From positions 1 to 11,778 of the forward strand of contig SYCH01000213.1 in NCBI GenBank assembly GCA_005787025.1: DNA of 11,778 nucleotides, read 5' to 3'. Source of the DNA: Actinomycetota bacterium (GTDB lineage: Bacteria > Actinomycetota > Acidimicrobiia > Acidimicrobiales > Ilumatobacteraceae). The position numbers and the translations under genes were made by a program. Of the stretch, positions 1-6,194 are shown piece after piece (the stretch's first letter is position 1; each line of letters opens with the position of its first letter). Under the pieces are notes generated by a model. It saw only the letters and a program-made list of their open reading frames with translations, was not told where the DNA came from and did not search any database.

Positions 1-354
1 CGCAAGTTGTACTTCATGGACGACGCACCGGTGTTGAAGATCTCGGCGCTCACGGGCAAGGGCGTCCACAAATTACGGCCCGTCCTGCAGGAGGCGATCG
101 AGCAGTATCACCGTCGCGTTCCCACTCGCGACGTGAATCGGGTCATCGCTGACGCCCAGCAGCGCCAGCCGGCGGCGGGTGGTGCCAAGGTGATGTACGC
201 GATCCAAGGCGCGACCGATCCGCCGACCTTCACGTTGTTCGTCAACCGCGAGTTGCCGCACACGTATCTTCGATATCTGGAGCGCTCCATTCGTGAGGCG
301 TTCGGTTTCGGTTCGACCCCGTTGAAGTTGCGGGTGCGCAAGCGGGGCGACTGA
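1..354 (+). CDS. der: Ribosome-assembly GTPase Der (EngA), C-terminal part
   Basis: Only the last 117 residues are present; the gene begins before the window and reads from base 1. Der is a tandem-domain GTPase that helps mature the 50S ribosomal subunit in the cytoplasm. The visible part starts just before the G5 loop of the second GTPase domain (KISALTGKGV, about residues 16-25) and continues into the KH-like C-terminal domain. That domain carries the family hallmarks FTLFVNRELPHTYLRYLERS, then REAFGFGSTPLKLRVRKR, right at the end. Both GTPase P-loops lie upstream and cannot be checked. The stop codon overlaps the next start by one base (TGATG), so the two genes are probably translationally coupled. 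The identification rests on the well-conserved C-terminal signature and is firm. Confidence 0.95.
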   Translation, partial: RKLYFMDDAPVLKISALTGKGVHKLRPVLQEAIEQYHRRVPTRDVNRVIADAQQRQPAAGGAKVMYAIQGATDPPTFTLFVNRELPHTYLRYLERSIREAFGFGSTPLKLRVRKRGD

Positions 355-623
355 TGCCGTTCTGCGAGGAGTGCGCCAAGTATTGGGCGCCCTCGGCCAT
401 GCGCGAGGACGGATCCTGCCCGAGTTGCGGGCGCGTTCTCGAAGCACCGAAGGTGGCCAGCACGACGCCGAGTCACCGCCGTGTCACGGCCGAGAACATC
501 GACATACGACGTTTGGCGTCGGGTGATGTCGAATCCGAGGCCAAAGCACCGTGGCACTTCAAGTTGTTGGTGGTCGCGTTGTGTCTGTACCTCGGTTGGC
601 GGGTGGTGGACCTGTTTCTGTGA
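354..623 (+). CDS. Small zinc-ribbon protein with a C-terminal membrane helix
   Basis: This 89-residue protein has no function I can name. Its first 25 residues form a four-cysteine zinc ribbon: C4-x2-C7 and C22-x2-C25. A polar linker of about 40 residues follows, then one hydrophobic helix at about residues 67-88 (FKLLVVALCLYLGWRVVDLF) ending almost at the C-terminus. This suggests a tail-anchored protein with the zinc ribbon in the cytoplasm. The ATG overlaps the der stop by one base, so it is probably translated by coupling to der. Its stop lies 35 bases before tRNA-Pro. The start is well fixed because the first CxxC begins at residue 4. Its position after der hints at a housekeeping role, but that is only inference. 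Confidence 0.82.
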   Translation: MPFCEECAKYWAPSAMREDGSCPSCGRVLEAPKVASTTPSHRRVTAENIDIRRLASGDVESEAKAPWHFKLLVVALCLYLGWRVVDLFL

Positions 624-642
624 GGCGGACCCCCGATAGGGT
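615..642 (+). promoter_or_regulatory. Candidate promoter for tRNA-Pro
   Basis: A TAGGGT box at 637-642 fits the actinobacterial TAnnnT -10 pattern. TTTCTG at 615-620 is a weak -35 candidate with a 16-base spacer. The predicted start is near 649, about nine bases before the mature tRNA. The -35 part overlaps the end of the preceding gene. This is seen by eye only. Confidence 0.4.
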
Positions 643-657
643 GGCGAGCACATATCT

Positions 658-734
658 CGGGCTGTGGCGCAGCTTGGTAGCGCGCTTGACTGGGGGTCAA
701 GAGGTCGCAGGTTCAAGTCCTGTCAGCCCGACCA
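658..734 (+). tRNA. tRNA-Pro (anticodon GGG)
   Basis: A complete cloverleaf can be drawn. The acceptor stem CGGGCTG (658-664) pairs with CAGCCCG (724-730), followed by discriminator A731 and an encoded CCA (732-734). The anticodon stem CTTGA (685-689) pairs with TCAAG (697-701) around the loop CTGGGGG, giving anticodon GGG at 692-694, which reads CCC/CCU proline codons. The T arm is GCAGG-TTCAAGT-CCTGT with one G-U pair. Its loop has U54, U55, C56 and A58, so it carries the two positions that TtuA (54) and TrmI (58), encoded later in this window, would modify. The C1-G72 pair is typical of bacterial tRNA-Pro. Confidence 0.97.
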
Positions 735-737
735 ACG

Positions 738-773
738 ATGCCCCGGGGATCCTGGTGATCCCCGGGGCATTTT
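738..773 (+). terminator. Intrinsic terminator after tRNA-Pro
   Basis: ATGCCCCGGGGATC (738-751) pairs perfectly with GATCCCCGGGGCAT (757-770) over 14 bp around a five-base loop, and the run TTTT occupies 770-773. It starts four bases after the CCA end of the tRNA. It is by far the strongest hairpin seen in the window and should close the tRNA transcript. Confidence 0.9.
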
Positions 774-832
774 CGTGTCCGTGATCATGGGCGGCTTCGT
801 GACCGTTCCTGCCTCGCGAACCATCTCGGCAC

Positions 833-845
833 TACCTTGGGAGAA
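833..845 (+). promoter_or_regulatory. Candidate leaderless promoter of the acyl-CoA synthetase gene
   Basis: TACCTT (833-838, TAnnnT type) lies exactly six bases before the ATG at 845. If it is the -10 box, the transcript would begin at or beside the A of the start codon, that is, leaderless. The GGGAG between them sits too close to the ATG to be a normal ribosome binding site. No convincing -35 box is visible. The rest of the 110-base gap between tRNA-Pro and this gene holds only the terminator. Confidence 0.4.
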
Positions 846-3007
846 TGGAATCCCCGTCCTCACGTACTCTCTCAGAATCGGCGTCGAAGGCGCTGCTGCG
901 TGCCTACGGGGTTCCGATGGCCGACGAGCGCGAGGTGACCGACGGCGACGCCGCGGTCGAGGCCGCCGAACAGATCGGCCTGCCGGTGGTGGCCAAGTTG
1001 TGCGGAGACGCCATCGCCCACAAGACCGAGCGGGGACTGGTCCGGTTGAAACTGTCCTCCGCCGAGGCCGTTCGCACGGCCGCCACCGAGTTGTTGGCCG
1101 CCGCTCGCCCCGACGACGGCCCCGTCACCGTGTTGGTGGCACCCATGGTGCAGGGCAATCGGGAACTCATCGCCGGAGTCGTGCGTGACGCCCAATTCGG
1201 GGCCAGCGTGATGTTGGGTGTGGGGGGAATCCTGGCCGAGGCCGTCGCCGACGTGGTGTTCCGTCCGGCGCCGCTGGACCGCGTGACGGCGGCGGACATG
1301 ATTTCGGACCTCGCCACCCAGAAGTTGCTCGGTGATTTTCGCGGTGAGGCCGCCGTCGACCGTGAGCGTCTGATCGACGTGCTGGTGGGCTTGGGTCGCC
1401 TCGCCGACGAGCGACCGGACGTGGCCAGCGTCGACGTCAACCCGTTGATCGTTCGATCCGACGGTGTGCCGGTGGCCGTGGACGCCTTGGTCGAATTGTC
1501 CGACGAGCGAGAGAACCGCGTCGCAGCACGACGTCGACCGAGCGACGAGCAGTTCCGAGCTCTGTTCGAACCGCGCGCGGTTTTGGTGACCGGGGCGTCG
1601 ACGCATCCCGGAAAGTTCGGATTCGTCTCGTTGCACAACATCCTGGCGGGCGGGTACGCCGGGGGCGTGTACGGCACGAATCTCCAGAGCGAAACGGTTC
1701 TGGGCGTTCGCACGGTGGCCGACATCGCCGATCTGCCCGACGGAGTCATCGATTTGGTCTTCGTCTGCACGCCCGCATCGGCGAACCCCGACTTGTTGCG
1801 CGCCTGCGCGGCCAAGGGAATCAAGGCGGCCTTTCTCACGTCGGCCGGCTACGGCGAGGCCGGCGAGGAGGGGCGTCGCGCCGAGCACGAACTCGTCGCG
1901 TTGGCCGACGAATTGGGGATCCTGCTCGCCGGTCCCAATGGTCAAGGGGTGGTGAGCACGCCGGCGAATCTGTGCGCCCAGATCGTCGCCCCGTATCCGC
2001 CCGCCGGTCGCATCGGGGTGGCCAGCCAGAGCGGGAACTTCGTCTCGTCGTTCATGAACTACGCGCGGGCGACCGGCGTCGGCATCAGTCGTGCGGTCTC
2101 GGCGGGCAACGCGGCGGCGGTGACGGTGGCCGACTACTTGGATTTCTACGCCGACGACCCCGCGACCTCGGTGGGGCTGGCCTACGTCGAGGGCATCACG
2201 GACGGTCGGGCGTTGATGTCCCGACTCGCGTCGGTGGCCGCGCGCAAACCGCTCGTACTGGTCAAGGGCGGGGCCACCGAGGGTGGTGCCAAAGCGGCGG
2301 CCTCCCACACCGGCGCGTTGGCGGCCAACGACAAGGTGTTCGACGGCTTCTGTCGGGCGGCGGGCATCACCCGGGCCGCGACGGTGGAGGAAGCGTTCGA
2401 AGCCGCGGCCACCTTCGCCACTCAACCCGTGCCGAAGGGCCCGAACGTGGTGGTGATGACCACGGCGGGCGGTTGGGGCGTCGTCACTTCGGATGCGCTC
2501 ACGCGCGACGGACACTTGAACCTGATGGAGCTACCGGCGGATCTGACCGCGATGATCGACACCAAGTTGCCGCCTCGTTGGAGCAAGGGAAACCCGGTCG
2601 ACTGCGCGGGCGGAGAGACGCGTGACACGATCCCCGAGGTGCTGGAAATGATCGCCACCCATCGCGACGTTCACGCGGTGATCTACCTGGGAATCGGCAT
2701 TCAGTCCAATCAAGCCCGATTGATGCGCGAGGGCGGATTCCATCCCGATCATGGGCTCGATCGCATCGTGGCGTATCACGAGCGTCAGGATCAGCGGTTC
2801 GCCGAGGCCGCCGACGAGTTGTCGCGTCGAACCGGCAAGCCGATTCTCACCGCGACGGAGTTGGCGACCGCCGATCCCGCGAACCCCGGACCGGCCACCG
2901 TGCGCGCGACCGGCCGCTTGTGTTACCCGTCGGGCAATCGGGCCGTCACGGCCCTCGGACATCTGTATCGGGCGGCCGAGTTCCGCTCTCGACGAGCCAC
3001 ATCGTGA
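845..3007 (+). CDS. NDP-forming acyl-CoA synthetase (acetate-CoA ligase, ADP-forming type)
   Basis: This 720-residue cytoplasmic enzyme should interconvert an acyl-CoA plus ADP and phosphate with the free acid, CoA and ATP. The substrate acid cannot be read from the sequence. Domain order is an ATP-grasp part at about 10-220 (H59 within DAIAHKTERG; VDVNPLIV near 197-203), a CoA-binding Rossmann domain at about 235-375 (AVLVTGAS at 245-252; AGPNGQGVV at 362-370), then succinyl-CoA-ligase-like domains at about 385-690 (GVASQSGNF at 391-399). H488 in AASHTGALA is the expected phosphohistidine; H59 matches the second histidine of the relay described for archaeal enzymes. The ATP-grasp part is N-terminal here, whereas PatZ-type fusions place it near the C-terminus. 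No acetyltransferase domain is present. The start at 845 fits a leaderless mRNA; the next in-frame ATG is codon 25. The stop overlaps the next GTG by four bases. Confidence 0.9.
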   Translation: MESPSSRTLSESASKALLRAYGVPMADEREVTDGDAAVEAAEQIGLPVVAKLCGDAIAHKTERGLVRLKLSSAEAVRTAATELLAAARPDDGPVTVLVAPMVQGNRELIAGVVRDAQFGASVMLGVGGILAEAVADVVFRPAPLDRVTAADMISDLATQKLLGDFRGEAAVDRERLIDVLVGLGRLADERPDVASVDVNPLIVRSDGVPVAVDALVELSDERENRVAARRRPSDEQFRALFEPRAVLVTGASTHPGKFGFVSLHNILAGGYAGGVYGTNLQSETVLGVRTVADIADLPDGVIDLVFVCTPASANPDLLRACAAKGIKAAFLTSAGYGEAGEEGRRAEHELVALADELGILLAGPNGQGVVSTPANLCAQIVAPYPPAGRIGVASQSGNFVSSFMNYARATGVGISRAVSAGNAAAVTVADYLDFYADDPATSVGLAYVEGITDGRALMSRLASVAARKPLVLVKGGATEGGAKAAASHTGALAANDKVFDGFCRAAGITRAATVEEAFEAAATFATQPVPKGPNVVVMTTAGGWGVVTSDALTRDGHLNLMELPADLTAMIDTKLPPRWSKGNPVDCAGGETRDTIPEVLEMIATHRDVHAVIYLGIGIQSNQARLMREGGFHPDHGLDRIVAYHERQDQRFAEAADELSRRTGKPILTATELATADPANPGPATVRATGRLCYPSGNRAVTALGHLYRAAEFRSRRATS

Positions 3008-4461
3008 ACGGTCGCCGGGAGACGGGGCGCAGGCAGGCCACGAACCCCGTGGCGTTCTTGTTGTTCGTCGCCGCTTTTCCGACCGTCGTGCTCTTCGGGG
3101 CGTGGCGATTCGCGTCATCGCACGACGACAGCGCACCACCCGCTCCGGACGTCGTCGCCGAATTCGCGCTGCAACGACCCCAGACACCGGTGTTGTCGTT
3201 GCGGCGCACGCCGGCGGTTTTGGCGCGCGAGACGTCGTCGACGGCGTTCGAGCGGGCGTTGCGGCCCTTGGGCGGAGCCGTGTTGCCGGGCTCGTGCGCC
3301 GCGGTGAGTGTCGATGGCGTGTTGGCCCTGTCCGATGGCATCGACACCGCGGTCACGCCCGCCAGCACGTTGAAGTACATCGTGGCCGCCGTGGCGCTCG
3401 ATGTGCTCGGCCCGGACTACGTGTTCACCACCGAGGTGCGAGCCGAGTTGGTGAACGGCGCCGTCGGGTCGTTGTATCTGGTGGGTGGGGGAGATCCGTT
3501 GCTCGCATCACAGTGGTATCCGGACGACGCCGCGTTGAACAGGTATCCGCAACAGCCGGCGACTTCGTTGGAGACGCTGGCGCAGGCGGTGGTGGATGCC
3601 GGGGTGCTGCAGATCGGCGGCAACCTCGTCGGAGACGCGTCGCGTTACGACACCGAGTTGTACGTGCCCACGTGGCCCATCGGCTTTCGCGCGGTGCAGG
3701 GCGGCCCGATCGCGGGCCTGGTGGTCAACGATGCCACCGTGAACTCCACGCGAACCAAGACCACCGATCCGGCCGGCGGCGCGGCCCAGGAGTTCCTACG
3801 TCTCTTGCAGGAGCGCGGCGTGACCATCGCGGGTGCGCCCACCGGAGGTTCGACCCCGAACGGATTGCCGGTGGTGGCGTCGGTCTCGTCGGCACCGCTG
3901 TCGGCGATCGTCGGTGAACTCCTGCGCAACAGCGACAACAACACCGCGGAGATGCTCTTGAAGGAGATCGGTTTCGCCAGTCGTCAAAGCGGTACTCGGG
4001 CGGCGGGAATCACCACCGTCATGGAGCGGTTGGCGGCATGGGGGGTGCCGCTGCAGGGTTTCAACATGGTCGATGGTTCGGGTTTGTCGGGCGAGAACAA
4101 GGTGGCGTGCTCGACGTTCATGGCGCTTCTCGGTCGTTACGCACCGGGGGAGACGATCGTCTCGGCACTGGCGGTGGCCGGCCAGACCGGAACACTCGAT
4201 CAATACTTCGTGGGAACGTCGCTCGAGAATCGTCTCGTCGCCAAGACCGGATCGTTGAGCGACGTGAAGGGTCTGATCGGTTATCTGCCCGTGGAGGGTG
4301 GATCGCTGATCCGATTCGTCGTACTGCTGGAGGCGACCGGAATCGACGAGCCGTCGGCGTTCGTCCCGATCTGGGAAGAGATGCTGGGAGAAGCGATCGG
4401 TTCGTACCCGTCGGGGCCGACCGCGGATCAGCTGGTTCCGCTCGCGACCGTGCCTCGTTGA
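3004..4461 (+). CDS. dacB: D-alanyl-D-alanine carboxypeptidase/endopeptidase, PBP4 (DacB) type
   Basis: This 485-residue member of peptidase family S13 trims or cleaves peptidoglycan stem peptides outside the membrane. All three penicillin-binding motifs are present: S121-T-L-K124 (nucleophile serine and general-base lysine), S310-D-N312, and K414-T-G416. The family stretch DGSGLS is at 358-363. Residues about 15-35 (NPVAFLLFVAAFPTVVLFGA) form a hydrophobic signal or anchor helix after a basic N-terminus, so the enzyme is secreted or membrane-tethered. No lipobox is seen. The GTG start overlaps the preceding TGA (GTGA), indicating coupling to the acyl-CoA synthetase. An earlier in-frame start would lie deep in that gene. 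The length is typical for the family. The pairing with an acyl-CoA ligase looks like simple co-transcription. Confidence 0.93.
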   Translation: MNGRRETGRRQATNPVAFLLFVAAFPTVVLFGAWRFASSHDDSAPPAPDVVAEFALQRPQTPVLSLRRTPAVLARETSSTAFERALRPLGGAVLPGSCAAVSVDGVLALSDGIDTAVTPASTLKYIVAAVALDVLGPDYVFTTEVRAELVNGAVGSLYLVGGGDPLLASQWYPDDAALNRYPQQPATSLETLAQAVVDAGVLQIGGNLVGDASRYDTELYVPTWPIGFRAVQGGPIAGLVVNDATVNSTRTKTTDPAGGAAQEFLRLLQERGVTIAGAPTGGSTPNGLPVVASVSSAPLSAIVGELLRNSDNNTAEMLLKEIGFASRQSGTRAAGITTVMERLAAWGVPLQGFNMVDGSGLSGENKVACSTFMALLGRYAPGETIVSALAVAGQTGTLDQYFVGTSLENRLVAKTGSLSDVKGLIGYLPVEGGSLIRFVVLLEATGIDEPSAFVPIWEEMLGEAIGSYPSGPTADQLVPLATVPR

Positions 4462-4478
4462 AAGAACAGCGTCGACCG

Positions 4479-5132
4479 ATGAACACTTCGCCGATGTTCC
4501 CCCTCGGTGGTCCCTTGATGCCCGGGGCATTGTTGCCCTTGCAGGTTTTCGAACCGCGCTACTTGGAGATGATCGACCGGTGTCTCGTGTCGCGGTCCGC
4601 GGAATTCGGAGTGGTCATGATCGAACGGGGCAGTGAGATCGGTGGCGGCGATGTTCGAACCAAGGTGGGCACCATGGCTCGCATCGTGGAGGTGAAGACG
4701 ATCACCGACGGACGGTTGGCCGTGCTGGCGGTCGGACAGCGTCGTATCGAGGTGATCCGTTGGCTCGATGACGATCCGTTCCCCCAGGCCGAAGTGCGCG
4801 AGTGGCCCGATGAGGATCTCGTGAACGGCGAGATCGAGTCACCGTCTCTCCTGTCCGCTCGTCGGGCCACGGCGATGAGTGACCTCGATCGGGTGTTGGG
4901 ACTGGTGTCCGAACTCGGGGTCGAGGTTCCCGAGCGACCCGATCTCGACGAACTGGGTCCGGTGGAGGCGAGTTACGCCGTGGCGACGCTGGCGCCTCTC
5001 GGGTCCGCGGACCGTCAGCGGCTGTTGTGCGCCGGAGGAGTGCACCGACGTTTCGAGTTGTTCGCCGAGGTGTTGTCCGAGGTCGAGGACTCCCTGCGCT
5101 TTCGTCTCCTGAACTCCCGCTCGGACGACTGA
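4479..5132 (+). CDS. Stand-alone LON substrate-binding (N-terminal) domain protein
   Basis: This 217-residue protein matches the N-terminal domain of Lon protease but has neither the AAA+ nor the protease part. The opening FPLGGPLMPGALLPLQVFEPRYLEMI (about 7-32) is the typical first strand and helix region. VGTMARIVEVKTITDGRLAVLAVGQRRIEV (about 63-92) is the second conserved block. The C-terminal half is helical and acidic. Such proteins occur widely, but their role is not established; substrate or partner binding is a guess from the Lon fold. I chose ATG 4479 because the conserved FPLG motif begins at residue 7. An in-frame TTG at 4458 would overlap the dacB stop and is less likely. The gene follows dacB by 17 bases and is probably its last operon partner. 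Confidence 0.85.
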   Translation: MNTSPMFPLGGPLMPGALLPLQVFEPRYLEMIDRCLVSRSAEFGVVMIERGSEIGGGDVRTKVGTMARIVEVKTITDGRLAVLAVGQRRIEVIRWLDDDPFPQAEVREWPDEDLVNGEIESPSLLSARRATAMSDLDRVLGLVSELGVEVPERPDLDELGPVEASYAVATLAPLGSADRQRLLCAGGVHRRFELFAEVLSEVEDSLRFRLLNSRSDD

Positions 5133-5135
5133 ACA

Positions 5136-5149
5136 CCACGTACACGTGG
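5136..5149. repeat. Short inverted repeat between the LON-domain gene and the ttu operon
   Basis: CCACG (5136-5140) and CGTGG (5145-5149) form a five-base dyad around TACA, in the 58-base gap just after the LON-domain stop. It could be a weak terminator hairpin, although no T-run follows, or an operator upstream of the promoter at 5179. It is short enough to be chance. Confidence 0.3.
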
Positions 5150-5178
5150 GTTGAGGTGGGGTTTCGTGGATCTGATGC

Positions 5179-5191
5179 TAGAAACTAGGCG
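5179..5191 (+). promoter_or_regulatory. Candidate leaderless promoter of the small-membrane-protein/ttu operon
   Basis: TAGAAA (5179-5184) lies exactly six bases before the GTG at 5191, the same geometry as at 833-845. It matches TATAAT at four of six positions, including the leading TA. A transcript from it would start at the GTG itself. There is no Shine-Dalgarno sequence before this GTG, which fits leaderless translation. No good -35 box stands at 17 bases; TTGAGG (5151-5156) is too far away unless the -10 is GATGCT (5174-5179). Confidence 0.4.
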
Positions 5192-5538
5192 TGCCCGCCG
5201 CCGATCAGACCCCCGAATCGCCCCGCCGGCGCCGTGAGTCGGCGAGCGTCGGTGACGTCGTCGACCTGGTCCGCGACTACGCGAAGCAGGAGACCCTCGG
5301 ACCGCTGAAGGGCGCCGGACGCTGGCTCGCGCTCGGTGCTGCCGGTTCGTTGTTCCTGGGCCTGGGACTGGTGTTGGTCCTGCTCGGAGTCCTGCGCGTT
5401 CTGCAGACCGAAACCGACGCCTTCGACGGAGCGTTCAGTTGGGTGCCGTACGTCATCGTCCTGATCCTGTGCGTCGCGGCGTCCGTCGTGGCCCTGTCGC
5501 GAGTGAAGAAGGCAACTCTTGGGAAGGAACCCCGCTGA
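5191..5538 (+). CDS. Two-helix membrane protein, resembling the actinobacterial holin-like (holin superfamily III) family
   Basis: This 115-residue protein has a basic, Pro/Arg-rich N-terminus, then an amphipathic stretch (VGDVVDLVRDYAKQETLGPLKGAG, about 25-45). Two membrane helices follow, at about 47-70 (LALGAAGSLFLGLGLVLVLLG) and 88-108 (VPYVIVLILCVAASVVAL). It ends in a basic tail. The layout matches small actinobacterial proteins often labelled phage-holin-family, but nothing suggests phage or lysis here, and I treat that label as a fold resemblance only. It is the first gene of a run that reaches trmI. Its stop overlaps the next ATG by one base. The GTG start at 5191 is supported by the candidate leaderless promoter. 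Actual function unknown. Confidence 0.78.
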   Translation: MPAADQTPESPRRRRESASVGDVVDLVRDYAKQETLGPLKGAGRWLALGAAGSLFLGLGLVLVLLGVLRVLQTETDAFDGAFSWVPYVIVLILCVAASVVALSRVKKATLGKEPR

Positions 5539-5759
5539 TGGCCACCACCGATTCATCGTCGTCGCGCGTGTCGCGCCAGGACATCGAGGACAAGTTGCGG
5601 GCGCTTCAGGGTGACGTTCAGGGCAAGGTCGACGACCGTCGTTCCACGCTGCTGGCCGTCGCCGGCGGTGTGGGTGTGGCGTTGGTCGTCGTTTTCTTCC
5701 TGCTCGGTCGGCGCAGCGGCAAGCGCCGTTCGACCGTCGTCGAGATTCGCCGCGTCTGA
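5538..5759 (+). CDS. Small single-helix membrane protein
   Basis: This 73-residue protein has no function I can name. A short polar head rich in Ser (residues 1-11) is followed by a charged amphipathic helix (SRQDIEDKLRALQGDVQGKV, about 12-31). One membrane helix runs at about 38-57 (LLAVAGGVGVALVVVFFLLG), and a strongly basic tail (RRSGKRRSTVVEIRRV) closes it. By the positive-inside rule the C-terminus should be cytoplasmic. The ATG overlaps the previous stop (TGATG), with AAGGA at 5524-5528 as a plausible ribosome binding site. The start is secure because the upstream frame overlaps the previous gene. The next start follows the stop by three bases. Its conserved place between two other small membrane proteins suggests the three act together, which is inference. 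Confidence 0.72.
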   Translation: MATTDSSSSRVSRQDIEDKLRALQGDVQGKVDDRRSTLLAVAGGVGVALVVVFFLLGRRSGKRRSTVVEIRRV

Positions 5760-5762
5760 CTC

Positions 5763-5999
5763 GTGTCGCTGCTGACCTATCTTCGTGCCCGCAGTCTGAA
5801 AGACGGGTTCGGTCGCGGACGTCGTGGGTGGTTCGTCATCGGTGTCGTGGTGTGGGGCGCTCGCCTGTTGCGACGTCTGGCGGGTCGTCGACCCCAGAAC
5901 GTGTCCACCGAGACGTTGAAGCCGGGACAAAGCGTCACGGTGTCGGCCCTCGAGCCGAGTCGTCCGTCGAAACGCCCCCGCGCGGGACGTCGCCGATGA
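5763..5999 (+). CDS. Small basic membrane-associated protein
   Basis: This 78-residue protein is not one I can assign to a named function. Residues 1-22 are basic (LRARSLKDGFGRGRRG). Residues 23-36 form a short hydrophobic segment (WFVIGVVVWGARLL) followed at once by RRLAGRRP. The second half carries TETLKPGQSVTVSALEP (about 49-65), which looks like a short beta segment, and ends in an Arg/Lys-rich tail (KRPRAGRRR). The hydrophobic stretch is short, so membrane spanning is likely but not certain. It starts at a GTG three bases after the preceding stop, and its TGA overlaps the ttuB-like ATG by four bases (ATGA). It is therefore very likely translated together with the sulfur carrier gene. Whether it works with that gene is unknown. 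Confidence 0.7.
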   Translation: MSLLTYLRARSLKDGFGRGRRGWFVIGVVVWGARLLRRLAGRRPQNVSTETLKPGQSVTVSALEPSRPSKRPRAGRRR

Positions 6000-6193
6000 A
6001 GGTGATCCTGCGCAATCCTCGGCGCGAGATCGTCATCGACGGCCGACGTCGGGTCCATGCGCTTCTGGCCGAGCTCGACCTGACCCGAGAGGGTCACCTC
6101 GTGATTCGCAACGGAACCCTGGTTCCCGGCGACGCCGAGCTCGATCGGGACGATGTGATCGAGATTCGCCCGGTCATCTCCGGCGGGGCCTGA
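5996..6193 (+). CDS. ttuB: TtuB-like beta-grasp sulfur carrier (ThiS/MoaD superfamily) ending GGA
   Basis: This 65-residue protein has the ubiquitin-like beta-grasp pattern of ThiS, MoaD and TtuB: an opening strand (MKVILRN), a second strand (EIVIDGRRR), a helix (HALLAELDL), then strands LVIRNGTLVP and DVIEIRPVISGG. Carriers of this family are activated at a C-terminal Gly-Gly as adenylate and then thiocarboxylate, and hand sulfur to an acceptor enzyme. Here that partner should be TtuA, encoded one base downstream. In Thermus, TtuB feeds tRNA s2U54 synthesis and can also be attached to proteins. The oddity is that Gly-Gly is residues 63-64 and an extra Ala65 follows, so the end must be trimmed or the enzymes must tolerate it. 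The activating E1-like enzyme is not in the window. A role as MoaD or ThiS cannot be excluded, but the neighbour argues for TtuB. Confidence 0.8.
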   Translation: MKVILRNPRREIVIDGRRRVHALLAELDLTREGHLVIRNGTLVPGDAELDRDDVIEIRPVISGGA

Positions 6194-6194
6194 C

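Noticed and set aside
658..773. tRNA-Pro as an integration site with the GC-rich hairpin as an attachment repeat
   Set aside because: The hairpin with its T-run is a normal intrinsic terminator, and no second copy of the tRNA 3' end is seen in the window.
872..2515. A 547-codon open frame on the minus strand, opposite the acyl-CoA synthetase gene
   Set aside because: Its translation is rich in Arg, Gly and His without domain signatures, as expected from the antisense of a GC-rich gene. The plus-strand frame has clear catalytic motifs.
2920..3003. An earlier in-frame start for dacB inside the preceding gene
   Set aside because: It would add 28 polar residues before the signal/anchor helix and overlap the acyl-CoA synthetase by 88 bases. 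The GTG at 3004 gives the usual four-base overlap and a normal N-terminus.
4038..4478. A long 5' extension of the LON-domain frame into dacB
   Set aside because: The extension is out-of-frame translation of dacB, with biased Arg/Gly content. The LON motif starts right after ATG 4479.
5191..5538. The holin resemblance as a sign of a prophage
   Set aside because: No endolysin, capsid, integrase or att-like repeat is nearby. The protein sits in a housekeeping-type operon, and the tRNA-Pro gene is followed by a terminator, not an integrase.
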